In this document: one piece after another, positions 1 through 12,600 of the stretch
Layout of the letters: every line of letters begins with the position of its first letter
Numbering within the stretch: position 1 is the first letter of the stretch
NCBI GenBank assembly: GCA_013397865.1
Contig: VZTI01001772.1
Span: 172,983-236,982 of the forward strand
Direction of reading: 5' to 3'
Length of the DNA: 64,000 bases
DNA from: Struthidea cinerea
Taxonomy: Eukaryota; Chordata; Aves; Passeriformes; Corcoracidae
Made by a program: the position numbers and the translations under genes
Notes under the pieces: generated by a model
What the model saw: the letters and a program-made list of their open reading frames with translations, nothing else
What the model was told of the DNA's origin: nothing
Database searches by the model: none

Positions 1-436
1 TGCCTCTTGCCTTGGTCTGACATCTCCTGTCCCCAGAGCTATCAGAGCCTGGCAGCACAAATTTTAGGCAGGATCCAACAATATATCTAAGGACATCACA
101 AGACTTTTTTCTCATATAAAGAGTAATTTATCTTTGGGCAGTGAAATATGTGTGCAATTACTATGAAACAGAATAAAATCCATTTCAGCTATTTGACATC
201 ACCATCAGGGCTCATAAAAGAAAGTGAAGATGTCAGTTAATTATATTTCCATGAAAAAGACAGTAACAATGGTGTCTTCATATCTTTCAGGTGGCTCCAC
301 AGAAAGAAGCCAACTATTTTATTTACTATCAGCATTAGTGGTATCACAGGTGGCACAACACAGTGTATGTAGACACCTGTAAATATACCAGTCAATTAGA
401 AAATGTAACTAAGGAAATGAAAGGAATTATACTCAC
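1..436 (-). other. SYBU: SYBU intron 3, start only
   Basis: Intronic sequence downstream of the exon 3 donor in the direction of transcription. It begins GTGAGT at 436. No further exon is visible before the window edge. Confidence 0.85.
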
Positions 437-634
437 CGGGCTTTACAAGGCTTGTCTTTGTCTCCTTCTTATATCGAGCCAGCTGTGTATTCCCTTCACT
501 CATTGACCCTGGACTGAATTTCTTCCTGGAAAAGTCTCCATCGCTACCAGTGCAAAAACTGATTGGACTGTTTCCAGCATCAGAAGGAGTCTTAACTGGA
601 GATACTGACTGGCTACTAGGACAGCCAGTGTCAT
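437..634 (-). CDS. SYBU: SYBU exon 3
   Basis: 198 nt. The acceptor is CTCTTCAG|ATGACACTGG (AG at 636-635) and the donor is CCCG|GTGAGT (GT at 436-435). The first two bases complete the split Asp codon; 65 further codons and the first base of a Gly codon follow. The protein runs DTGCPSSQSVSPVKTPSDAG, then NSPISFCTGSD, and ends RYKKETKTSLVKPG. It has several SP/TP pairs, candidate proline-directed phosphorylation sites (inference), and a basic RYKK patch. The central part (SMSEGNTQLA) differs more from the human protein than the ends do. Confidence 0.95.
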
Positions 635-3600
635 CTGAAGAGAAAAGGGAAAACATCAACATTTCTAACTAATAAGTATATGAAGTTAGCAGAATAAAAG
701 AAAGAGTGTTTGAACTACAACTCTTTACAGTAAATGATATGCACAACCTTGTCTCTGAAACCTGGTGAGAAGCTACTTGTTTCATCCATTTTGTGAAGAA
801 GTCTTGAATATCTTATGGCAGGCTAAAAGGGCAAGTACTTGTTTTGCTCAGTCTGGCAAACTACAAAATCAGGGGCTACATAATGAAAATTCCTATCTAA
901 GAAGAATTCCTTTAGCAAGGTTAAGGAATACTGCAGCATGAAGATAAATGAGACACAAATGTTGTGTAGTGCACACTGGCTGCAGAGCAAGCAAGGCCCA
1001 CATGCTCTCCTTCAAGAAATGTTCCCATATCTGAACGACAAGAGAACCTACAGCCCACATGCACACAGTCAGGAATTTCATTTAACTGGAATTAATACAG
1101 GCTCCTCAAAATTATCTTTTCTTTAAAAGCAACCATGATCACAGAATTCTTCCATTTTGGACAAGTGGCTGTGAGGTACCTGGTTCTCAAGAGAGTGGGT
1201 TATACACAGACTGCTTTTGTTTAAAGCTGAATTCCTCCGAGAGCACACCAGCACTCATGGCATCGACAGCCACCTTGGGAACAGACCCAGGTTCCTGACC
1301 TCCAGAGATACAAACACTCCAGCCCTTAACAACTGAATGCAAAGTAAGAGTCTAATTTTGAATGAAATCCACATATCAAACCCCAACTTCATCTAATCAC
1401 ATCCCATATAATCTGGAGTAATTGCAGTTCCCCTAAAAGTCGTGGTGGTTTAATTGATACACAACACAACCAAACACGCTACTCTGACTCTTCTGGAGAA
1501 TTCTAATTGTTCTTTCCCAGGACAAAATGAAAGCTGCCATCTAAATTATGCAATTGCTCTCTTCTCCCGATGTATTATCTTTACCTAACATGAAACCCAA
1601 AGAAGTACCTGCAACTGAGCCAAATAATTTGCATGACTGTTCTGCACTTACCTCTTCCACCCTGTTCATAATGTAGGTCAAGTCTCATTCTGCACTGAGC
1701 TTTGCATGGGCATATTGATTTAAAAGTCAGTGTATGACTGCACATTTATGAGGCAGAAGGGACACCCCATAGCTATCTAACACCTTTCTGCCCATCTCCC
1801 CTCTGCAGGAAAGAACAGCTTTTGCTTTTGTTAGCTGTTGCTCCCTCAATATAGTAGAAAAACTTCATCCTTTCATGTGATCCAGTTTTCCTTCGTGCCT
1901 GGCCAGTTCTACCCCCACTCATCTGTTCCAATGTTCTGCTTATCATTTCTCCACGTCCTGCCTTCAGTCCTGAGCAAGGTACCCCCAGGTGCTGACTGTC
2001 CAGAGCAAGCTGTAAGCATTAGGCTGTAGGAGCAGCCAGCAGCCTGAGGTGTTGCATCCCTGGCCTCTGCCAAGTGCCAGGCATGATGCCAAGCCAAGGG
2101 GCAACCCAGCTACTGCCAGAAACACCTCCCAGGGCACAAAGGCCAGTAACAGTGCAAAGCACCTAATCCAGCTTAAGCATATTTAATTCTTTCAAATCAT
2201 CCCAATTAAGCCAAAAAGCATCTCTTTTTGCCATCTTGCTGCTGCCTTCTGCAACTCAGAATTAGTCCCTAGCAAAATCACAGAAAAAACTGCTAATAAG
2301 CTTTCCAGCCTGTCCCCACATTCATCCTGACTAAAATTGCTGCCCACATGACTTTAGTTTACTTTTTATCCTTCCCATTCCCATCACTATCACAATATAA
2401 CTCAACACAAAGAAGAGAGAAGGTGGCCATTTCCTCCCAGATCAGTATCTGTTTCCCTTTCTCCAACATTTGAGTCTCTTCTGTAGTCTGCGTGAAGTTA
2501 CCTGCAGGACAGTGGCTCAGCACCACTGAGTGAGCTTCTGAACTGCATTTAAGTAGCTCCTTTAGCTGTGTCCAGAGCATCCTCTCTTTAGAAGCACACA
2601 AATATTTATAATCAAATATATTCAGAAATAAGTGACAGCTTGTGCAGTTTGTTTTTAATTACGACTTTTCCACTTAGATGTTTCTGTATGTGGCATTAGT
2701 TTCCAAACTTTATGTTAGAACAAAAACAACGAAAAAACCCCAAACAAACAAAAACTCCCTCAAAACAAAAAACAAAAACCCAAGCAAACTCCTCTCCCAA
2801 AACCTCCCCCCAAACCCACAAGAAACTATTTACCTCATCTCTCCACCAATAAAGTTACTGCAATACCTGCACAGGTTCTGCAGATCTCACAGATCTGTTT
2901 TATATGGGAGACTTTATGTAGAAGTAGCTGCCAAAGCTATAGAGATGCAGCCTGGAAGAACCACAGGAGCTGATAAAACTTTAAACAATGAAAGAACTAA
3001 ACTACAGTGTTAAAAAATGGGGCATTAAAAACCCCAAATGTGTAAAACTAAATGCAATTAGGAAATAAGGTAGCTAAAGAATGCATACTAAAATAGCATA
3101 AAAAATGTTTTATTTACCAGCCCCCCAACATTGCCTGTGATATCACACTGGTGACATTGTACCATCAGATTAAGTCATACCCACATATCCTTGTTTTACT
3201 GTTAAGAACTTCAGCTTTCATTCCAACAGGACATTTTTTAAAAGAACAAATGAGCCTGGCACAAAGAAGAATAGCTCTTCTCTACTCATACCCTTTGTAC
3301 CCATTAATACACCAATAACCAGGTGACCACTCCCACTCCAACTGCAGTAAATGAATGATTTTATTGTACTCCCTCTCCTCTGACAATTTGTTATTTTTTA
3401 TGTAATGTACAACTTCTAGTCCTTCTACTACTATTATCCAGAAACATGAACAAAATTATAAATTTTCCAGAACTAGGGCAAGCTGTAGAGAAAGATTTTT
3501 CTGTGTCAGCCTTTTGAATAATCAAAAGGTTTACTACCACAGAATGGAAGAGCTGCCTATGAAACGCTGGTGCTCACCACCAAAGCAAGCAAAGCTCTGC

Positions 3601-6600
3601 TATACATTGGGGGGGTCCACCTGATCCACAGCTCGCCTTCCTGGCACAAGGAAAAGTCCTGGTGAAGAGTGAGGTGCTCTCCAGCTGCTTAGTGCCAGCC
3701 AAATTGCCTGCACCTACCTTCATCTTTCCTGCTACTGAAACCTTAATAGGCTATTTATTTGTATTTAATACTGTAGGTGAACTCTCCAGAGGAGTGCAGC
3801 CGACTTCCCTGTGGACCCTGACATGGAGCTGATTCCCCCTCCATCTCCAGACAGCCTGACCACCCTCCCTGCTCACTGCTGCAGTGACTCCTCTGCTCCT
3901 CACCTGCAAGCAGAACGATGTGACTGCAGCACGGTGCGTTCAGTATTTCCCCCACACCTGTGGCTCCTCCTAAACCCTGCTGGCAACTCTGATGGAAGGA
4001 AGTGAAGACCTCTACCTGCCTAGAAATGGGCCAAGATAAGGAATCTCTCCCAAAAAAGTAACAGGAGCAGATGAGCCCACAATGGGATTCACTTTCTGCT
4101 GAAGATATGATGTGTATCAGCAAGGTCAGTTAAGGATTCAACCCTGTAACTCGACAGGAGTTTTGCCTCTGTAAGGACTTCAGACCCAGACTTCTCAGAA
4201 ATGCAGGTAGACCTGATTTACCTTCTCAGGCACATCAGCATCAGGAAGACAAAAAAGAGGAAGCTGGCAAATAGTGCTGTGAAAGCCTGTACTTCTGATC
4301 TTGCCTGAATTTACTTGCGCAAGAGGGAAAATCACATGAATTTGTAACACATGACTTCCACTGCTTTCTTTCATAGTGTCTTTTTTTTCACAGGGGCCTC
4401 CTAGGAGCATTCTGGGAATAGGCTTTTCCTTTGAACATCAGCTGGATTTCATCACTTGAAATTCTATGTCCAAGGCCTCTCCCAGATCAGACATGCCTGC
4501 CAAGTTTCAAAACCCAGCACGGGATAGTGTCTCCTCAAACAAACCATCAGGAAAGTTGCTCAGAGCATTCTGACATTTGCATGCCCTAACTTTTAAATAG
4601 TGAAGTCAAAATATAAACAACAGTGTTACAAATAATAATATCTTAACAATTGAAAAAAATACTTGTTCTTGTAGACTTTTAGGCTGTTGTTGAGATGTGA
4701 TGATTTTCTCAGCACAGATACTTTAGAAGGTTCATGAGGATATGCCCTTAGAACCTTCTTTAAAAAAATCCTGCCATTTCTTAAGGGCTTCAAGAAATAT
4801 TGAGTATACAACCTCCTTATATAACACATCTAAATAATTAATAATGCTCTTGCTGAGGAAGCACTGACTTCTTTTTACTTTCACTCCTAGCTGCCAGATT
4901 GAGTTAGGCACTCCTGTGACACTGAACTGTCCAGTTCCTGACTGATCCCTATTTCACTGTCCAACATTCGTCTCCTCCGAAGGTTCCCTTGACCAGTGTT
5001 CAGGCTGCACATACTCTGAATTTCCACCAGGAAATGTGGATTCCGGAATTAAACGTGTGGTTCTAACGAAATTTTAAATGTTCAGTGTACCAAGACAAAA
5101 ACAATTTCCTGGCTTTTACCTGATGGTTATGTTTCCATTCATCCCAGGATCTGTTAGTGTGGGTAGCCACAGCTCTGCCAGGATGGTGCACTGCAAGCTG
5201 GCTATTGGCAGTGAGGGTACCACAAAGGGTATTTCAGAATTTTTCAGGGTAATCTCCCAGTCTGCTTGTCTGCCCCACCTTTTTTGACCCCCAGTTTTTG
5301 AACTGTTTTGGTTTTCTTTTCACGACTAGCTGTGTAGCACAGGGGTGTTTATGCAATTATGAAAGTTGCTGACAGACACCAAGGGGAATACAAAACCTAC
5401 CTTCCACCTGTAAGGCTCTTTCTGTATGAAAACTGAGAGAAAGAGGCTCCTCTGGAGGGCGAGTCAGAAGGACAGCCCCATTCAGGCTAAGTCATCCCAG
5501 TCCTCTGAGTCACTACCTGGAGGATCCCAGCTCTCCCCATGGACTAACACAACCACTGCTCGGACCTGGGCAGCTGAACCAGCGAGGTGTAAGGGCTCAG
5601 TGCCCAGGCAGAAAAAAAACCTGCTAATGGGAGACTCACAGCGTCATTCTGGAACAACTGGGAAACACTGTAAAAGCAGCAGACAAAACATAATAGTATA
5701 AAATTAGTAGTACACATAGAAAGGCAGAGGTAGGAGCATATTCACATCCACACCATGAGGGTCGCAACCCTCATAAATCCCACCTCATGCCTCTGGAGGC
5801 ACCCTCACCTTACCAGCATCCACTGAGGGAGCACAGCCTAAAGTAAGAAGTGTGAACATTCTCCTCAGCTCCTGATTGTACTCAAACTTTTCATTTTTAC
5901 TGAGGACATTCAAGTAGGTGATTGTATGTACTCTGTAAGTTTAATAATTTGCTGGTAACAATTTGTTGCTTGCAAAATCACACAGCCTGTGGGAAAAAAT
6001 ATTTATTAACTTCACTGAAAGTCCTAAAAATGCTACTAGTTTTGGTCCTTCTGATCAATTTAAAACTAATTTCTTAACTAGTTTTAAGACCTGTGTGGCT
6101 AGGTATTTAAGAAAATTTCTCAGAATAGCATGTACTTGTGAGGCAAGTCTCTTACCAGAAGTCAAACACACTAAAGCAGAGCTGAAGCATAAGGAAAACT
6201 ACAGCAGGGTCAGGAAAAGAAAGGAGGCCTACTTATGCAAAATCCTGCTATGCAAATAATTTCCACATTTAATCTCGGTGTCTCTGCAGGCAGAACTTGA
6301 ATTAACTATGCTCCATTTTGCTTGTGAACAAAGGCTGGCTAGCAGCTCCACCACTCCCTGAGGTCACCTACAGAGGCTGGGCAAACTCCTGTCCTTGAAG
6401 GGTTTCTAGGCTCCCACAGACAAACACATGGCTGCTGGTATGTGCTGGGAACAGTCCAGCTTCAAAAAGGAGGCTGGATGAAATGAAATGATCTCCACAG
6501 GTCCCTACAACCTACATGCTTTTCCTTTTGTTAGATATTCCACAGCTGGAAAACACCCTGCTATTCACAGTCCATCTTTAAAGCTGGAGCTTTTGACTGT

Positions 6601-9600
6601 AATGTTCTAGTCATAAAATCGAACCCAGTAAAATCGAGACTAAACATCTTTGACTGGTTGCTGAGGATCATTAATGTACAATCAACTGTTACCCACCAGC
6701 CCCTTTGACCTTGCTTCTGTCACACCCACAGGCTCACCAATGGCCACTGCTGAAAATTTAGTATGAGAGCTGCTCACTGACTTTGATAAGAGGCCCTCTC
6801 TGCTCAGTCACAGCATGGCAGGAGTGCTGACAGGCTAAGATTATATAGAAGAGGGCAGAGGAAGGTAAAAAAAGATGGACTGACCTGCTCCTAAGCTTGG
6901 GCATCTTTTGCAATGCAGGATTTCACATAAACATGTCTTTAAAGGTACCTGCTCTTGATGTCTGACTGTACAATTGCTAAGTCATACTGAAGTAGCTAGT
7001 TTTAATTGATTTTGGCAGCAAATCTACTAATGTTCCTTCTACTCGAACATTTCACTAACAAACAGGACAGACATGAGCTCTGTCAAAACATCTGAAAAAA
7101 AAGAGGACTATGCAATTGTGGCTTACTGGCTTTGCCATTACATTTATAGCCCCACTAATGGTCTATTACAGAAGAGAAGCATAAGGGCTTACTAGTAAAA
7201 ATATCAATAAAAATAGTACTGTTACTAGGAGAGCACTGTGGTCAGGAACAGCACAGCTCCCTGAGTATCACTATCACATCACAGAAAACGTCTGGACAAG
7301 GCATTTCAGATGATAAAGAACTGAAAAATCTATTTGAAAAATTTATAGAAAAGTTTTAACTAAAGGTAAGGACAGGAAAGAGTATAAAAAAGAGACAAAG
7401 AGGAGTCTTTTCTGTTTGGTATGGGTTTAAGCACTTTAGTAGACCTCATTAATCTTTTCTGAGGACAACAGCTGGAAGTGGAACCACTCCTTCTACATCT
7501 GGTGGGAAAGCATTGACTACATCCAGTATAAGAAATATTATCCATTTAATATTAATATTAAGTGAAATATATGTGTATATATAGAGGGATTTCTGTGTGG
7601 TTTTATGTGGTTTATTCCATTATGCAGCAAAGAAAGAAACCAGAAATATTCTTTCCAGTTTTGAAGGCACCATTTTTGGAAATAAAAATCTTCAGTAGAC
7701 CACAAAGAAATGTGTACCTACTCCTCAAATGGTGCAACACATTATACTCGTTTGGTCTCATACAGGTCTGCCTCCATGGCTAACAGCAAATAGCTGTGAC
7801 CCTCACAGCTTCAAGATCACCTCATAAGGTTGCACTGCTCACCTTCTCATGGAAGGAAATTACATATATTCTATCCATTGTTGTTTTATGCATATTTTTC
7901 TTTTCTCTTTTATTTTCTTTTAGCTATCCTCAAGCCCAGAGTGGCACTTAGCAGCACCACAGAACCTAGTCACATACAGGTCAAAACACTGTTCCAAAAT
8001 TTCAGGGATATAGACTAATCCTATAAATGTAGGGCTAAAATACGTAATGTTGAATTTCTCTTAAAACATCAAGACTCTTTTAACACAAAGTAAATCCAAG
8101 ACTTCTGATTAAAGTTTCATTCCTGCTACAAGTTGTGATTTTCTTCAGAGTGCATGACAGTATTCAACTCAATAGAAAGTTGCATGAAAAGCACTGTAAA
8201 AAAAAAGTATTGGATTATGCATTTTTGGTGAAGAAAATACATGATGTTATTTAGAATTCAGCCCATAGTACACAACAAGCTACAACTAAAAGGGCAGTAG
8301 AAAGGCTGAGGTGTAGCAGAAAGGGTGACTGTTCTCAGGACACCATGCAAAATGTTCCAGAGAGAACAGGAACTGTCCTACTGACCCCAGGAGGCTCTGG
8401 GTCAGGTTTTAAAGGTTCACAGTACTGACAGATACATTAAAAGGTGATAAAAAACATCCAAAAGGTCAAATATTTTGGCTTCCAGATGTTGTTGTGTGGC
8501 AAGAGGAACAAAAGGATTGTTACTTAGTCAGGGGGAATAAATACTGAAGTTGAAAGGGAAGCAGGGAAAGGCCAAAAACTGGGGAATGAGCAGACTTTGC
8601 TCTTTAGTACCTAGGCACTTTTCTCATTTCCATGTTTGGAACAGCTCTCTGTGCCACAGAAACTGAACTGGTGGCTCACAATATTAAGCAATAATAAATT
8701 ATTGCATGTAAGCTGCCCAGCAGGAAATTCTCTAGGGAAGCAGCAGAAAAGGAAGCATGTCACCAGTGTCACCCTCATGCAAAAAGGCCATATGTGTATT
8801 TTTGAAAGCAGATTTTGTTTCAATGTTTTTGTAAATTAATATCACAGTCATCACTGAACTGCCTTACAAAGTGCTGCAAACAGAAGTGCTAGAAAAGACC
8901 TCCAGAAGTCTGAAAAAAAAGTGAAAGGATTGTGGGAAAGCATAGCATAAAGGACTGCAGGAAAAAGAATCTAATTTTCAGTATCACATACTTGAGAACT
9001 TTTAAGCATGTTTCTTTGAATCAGTAACTCAGAGTAAAAATCAAACACAAAACCAGTAAGGAACTATTTAAACAAAATATTTTTTCTTATAACAAGAAAC
9101 AAGAAGAATGAGAGAACTCACTGTTGCCATAGTAATACATACATATATACAAACAAATAATAGGAGCAATTACTTTCAGTAATTTAAACTAACTGTCTGG
9201 CCTCAATCTGTTGACTTGTTAAAATATGAAAAATTTAGCTTTCTGTATTTCCTGAATATATATTCAGAAATATGTATTTCACTACACGTACTTATTTAGT
9301 GTAGCCTCCAAGGCTAGCTGGTTTATAAGGCAACCTGCTTCAATGCCCTAACAGAGAAATTATTTAGTGGAGTGCAGGGAGGTACAGCATTTTTCTTCAG
9401 TAACAGTTGTATAGCCTCTTCTTCTTGTCTGTGGCAAGCAAAATGGGTTGTGCATTCACATGGACCTAATAAGCCTGCCTAAAGCCTACATGCTTTTTTT
9501 GACACACACACTGTGAACTCAGTCCCAGCATCCATCAATAGCTGGGCCAACTGGCAAATAATCTCTGAGTTCAAGGGGAGTGTGCACAGGAGCAAGTGAG

Positions 9601-12600
9601 CAAGGAATGGCAACACGGAGATTCCTGCTGCAGCACCCACACCCCAGGCTTACAGTGCAGCCACTGTACACGAGCACATTTATTGTGCCACACATGGAAA
9701 CGACGAGATTTAAATAAAATCTTTACCCCAGAAAAGAACAAGTTATGAAACAAGGATTGAACTTGAATAAGCATTGAACCAGATCTTGAAATTTTGAAGA
9801 AAAAGCAAAAACAAAGCTTCGACTCCTATTTTTGAAGACTGCATTGGAGTGAGTCACAATCATTCATGAACAGAGATGCTACTGGTTTTCAATAGCTCAT
9901 AGCACTATTCAGTCTAATTAAAAAGGCAATTTACAGGTAAGCCCTAGAAAAGAGGAACTGTTTGCTATGGGTATAAACCAAGTCCTCTGGCTTAAAAATT
10001 CTTTTGCTGAACCAATTATTAAATATACAAGGGCTTCCTGCAAAGCTGCATCTTGGTTACCAAAGCTTCCCTGCATTCCCTGCCAAAATTCCTGCAGCTG
10101 GCATCCTAGAAAAGGCTGAAAGAGAGCTTGGGTATTGCTGTAAAGGTGACATGTGAAAAGTCATCTTCATACAGAGAAATTTAAAAGCTGAGCTATTCAG
10201 AAATTGAAAGTAGAAAAGAAAAATATATCCCAGACTAAATTCCTTTTTATAAGAAAAAATGTCAGAGAATGAGGAAATCAAGTCAGTGACTGTTGTCATA
10301 CCTGCATCACAGTGAAAAATCCATCAAACCTAGCAACAACTGAACCAGTTTAAAAGAAAAGCTAAACACACAGTGCTTAGCACAGGCTGACTTCAAACTA
10401 AGGACATGTACACCAAAACCAAGGATGGTGCCCCGCCCAAAGTATCACATTTCTTACAAGGCAAACACTGTAACTGGAATGACCAAGGGTCCAGCAGCTG
10501 CTCTGCCATGGATCCATCAGCAGGTGCTTGTTTGAGATGCTGTGGACCGCGTTCTCTACCCAACTGACAAGGTAAGTGCGCGCAGCACTTGGAAGCCAAG
10601 TGCAACTTAGGAGAAAAACACGCACGACACAGGTGCTCAGTAGCAGTTGAGCAGAAAAAAGCTGCTGGAGAGTGTTTTTTCATCATTTGACATGGTATGA
10701 ATTCTGTGGCCGACATCCAAGCCGGAGGAGAGAAGTGCTCCCATATCAGATGACAACGAGGACCCCAGATGCTCTAAGGTTTTAAGGAAGGGTTGTGCGT
10801 GGTGAATGCAGATACAAAGGCTCAGCTTGTCTACACAGCATCCAGACAGCGTCCATGCTCACTTGGCAGAAACAAAGAACATTAAAAACACATTTTGTCA
10901 GGAATATCACAGATACGACTAACACTCTCACTGTGTTTCGTACGGGCTTACAAAGCAAAACTGACATAAAATCAACTACAAATAATTGACCAACACGATC
11001 AAGTGAGGCTCTGATTCACTCAAACAAGACAAAGAGGGAGCTGATCATGCAAATTTAAAACCTATCACAGCCAGAACTAACAACTTCTTCAAAAGAAACT
11101 AAGCATCACAAAAACTGTCTCTTTTCTGTTGCCAAGAGATATTTTTTGCTATTACCCCTGTAGTAACTGCCATGGTTCCCAAAACCATGGTTCCCAAAAC
11201 TAATAATACCTATAAGATCTACCCTCATTTATAGAGCAGGAACTCCAAGCCTTCACTTATGCACTGAGATCAGTGTAAGCACACAGGAAAAATGGACAAC
11301 ATTAAAAGCTCTAGGGAATCAAGCAAAAAATACATATTTAATGGATGAGGGGAAAAAAAATTTCTATTGGGGTAAAGAGAAATTAACAGATCGTAACTAG
11401 TTGGTGTCAATAATAATGGAAGAAAGGTAGAGAACAAATTGACAAGAGAAGGGTAAAGAGGAAAGGAATTATTCCAGAGATCAATTCATACTATCTGCTG
11501 CTTATCAAAAACATTTTCGGGTTTAAGGTTCAAAAGAAATTACAAAAAAGACATTTATCCAAATGCTCATGAACTTTTTCATGCTGCTACATTATTGTTC
11601 CCATCTGCTGTCGTCTTCCAAATGTACTACTTGCTAATTTTAAATACCCTTTTTGCACATGCTACTTCTCAATTAACAAGAAGCACCAGGAGAGGCAGGT
11701 TAGAGGCTGTGGCCTCTCCACTCACTGCTCCACACATCTGTTCACCATCCCCTCCCCAGAAACAGAAACTAGCAGCCAACTGCTGCCCCTGGGGAATTTC
11801 ACTCTGAATTAGAAAAACTATGATAAAGAAGGATCATAAGTGGAAGACAGGGAAGAGATGTCAGAGAATGAGGAAATCAAGTCAGTGACTGTTGTCATAC
11901 CTGCATCACACTGAAAAATCCATCAAACCTAGCAACATCTGAACCAGGTTCTGGGATGCAGGACAGTGCCTTAGCTGATCCAAGGCTGTGTAAGGTCTGA
12001 AGACTCAGAGCAGCAAACCACGTAGTGTGTACCTGTATGGGTGCTGCAGGCAGCTTTAGAAACACAAAACTCTCACATGGGGGGAAGAAAAATCAAAGTC
12101 AATGCAGCATTCATGAAATATTAAAAGATGAATAAAAATAAATAAAAGAGATGAGCAGTTGTGCTTAAGACGCAGGTTAAGAGACCAGCACTGCATGCTG
12201 GAATACCTCTGTGATAGGTGTCTTGAAACTGTCAAGCCATGAGATCAGACACACCCAGAATAAATACAATATGCTTCTGGGACTCAAGACAGCCTATGCA
12301 GTGCAGTGGGACAGCAAGGGTATACGACAGTGGCAGCTACGTGTTCAGTGGATCTGAAGAACAGGGTACAAACCCAAAAGATGAAAAAAATGTCAGTGAT
12401 CAAGATGAAAGGCTTGTCAACACAGAAGGAAAAAAATCAGGATGAAAAGCAGCCATTTGGGAGAGATCATGAAAATAATGTATTTCTAGTAATACATTAG
12501 TAATCCAAAAAATTTTATTTCTTTGGAACAGGCAAACTCAAGCAGGTAAGGTGGACGGATTTAAAAGGCATGGGAAAAAGACTCCAGCATTCTTACAATC

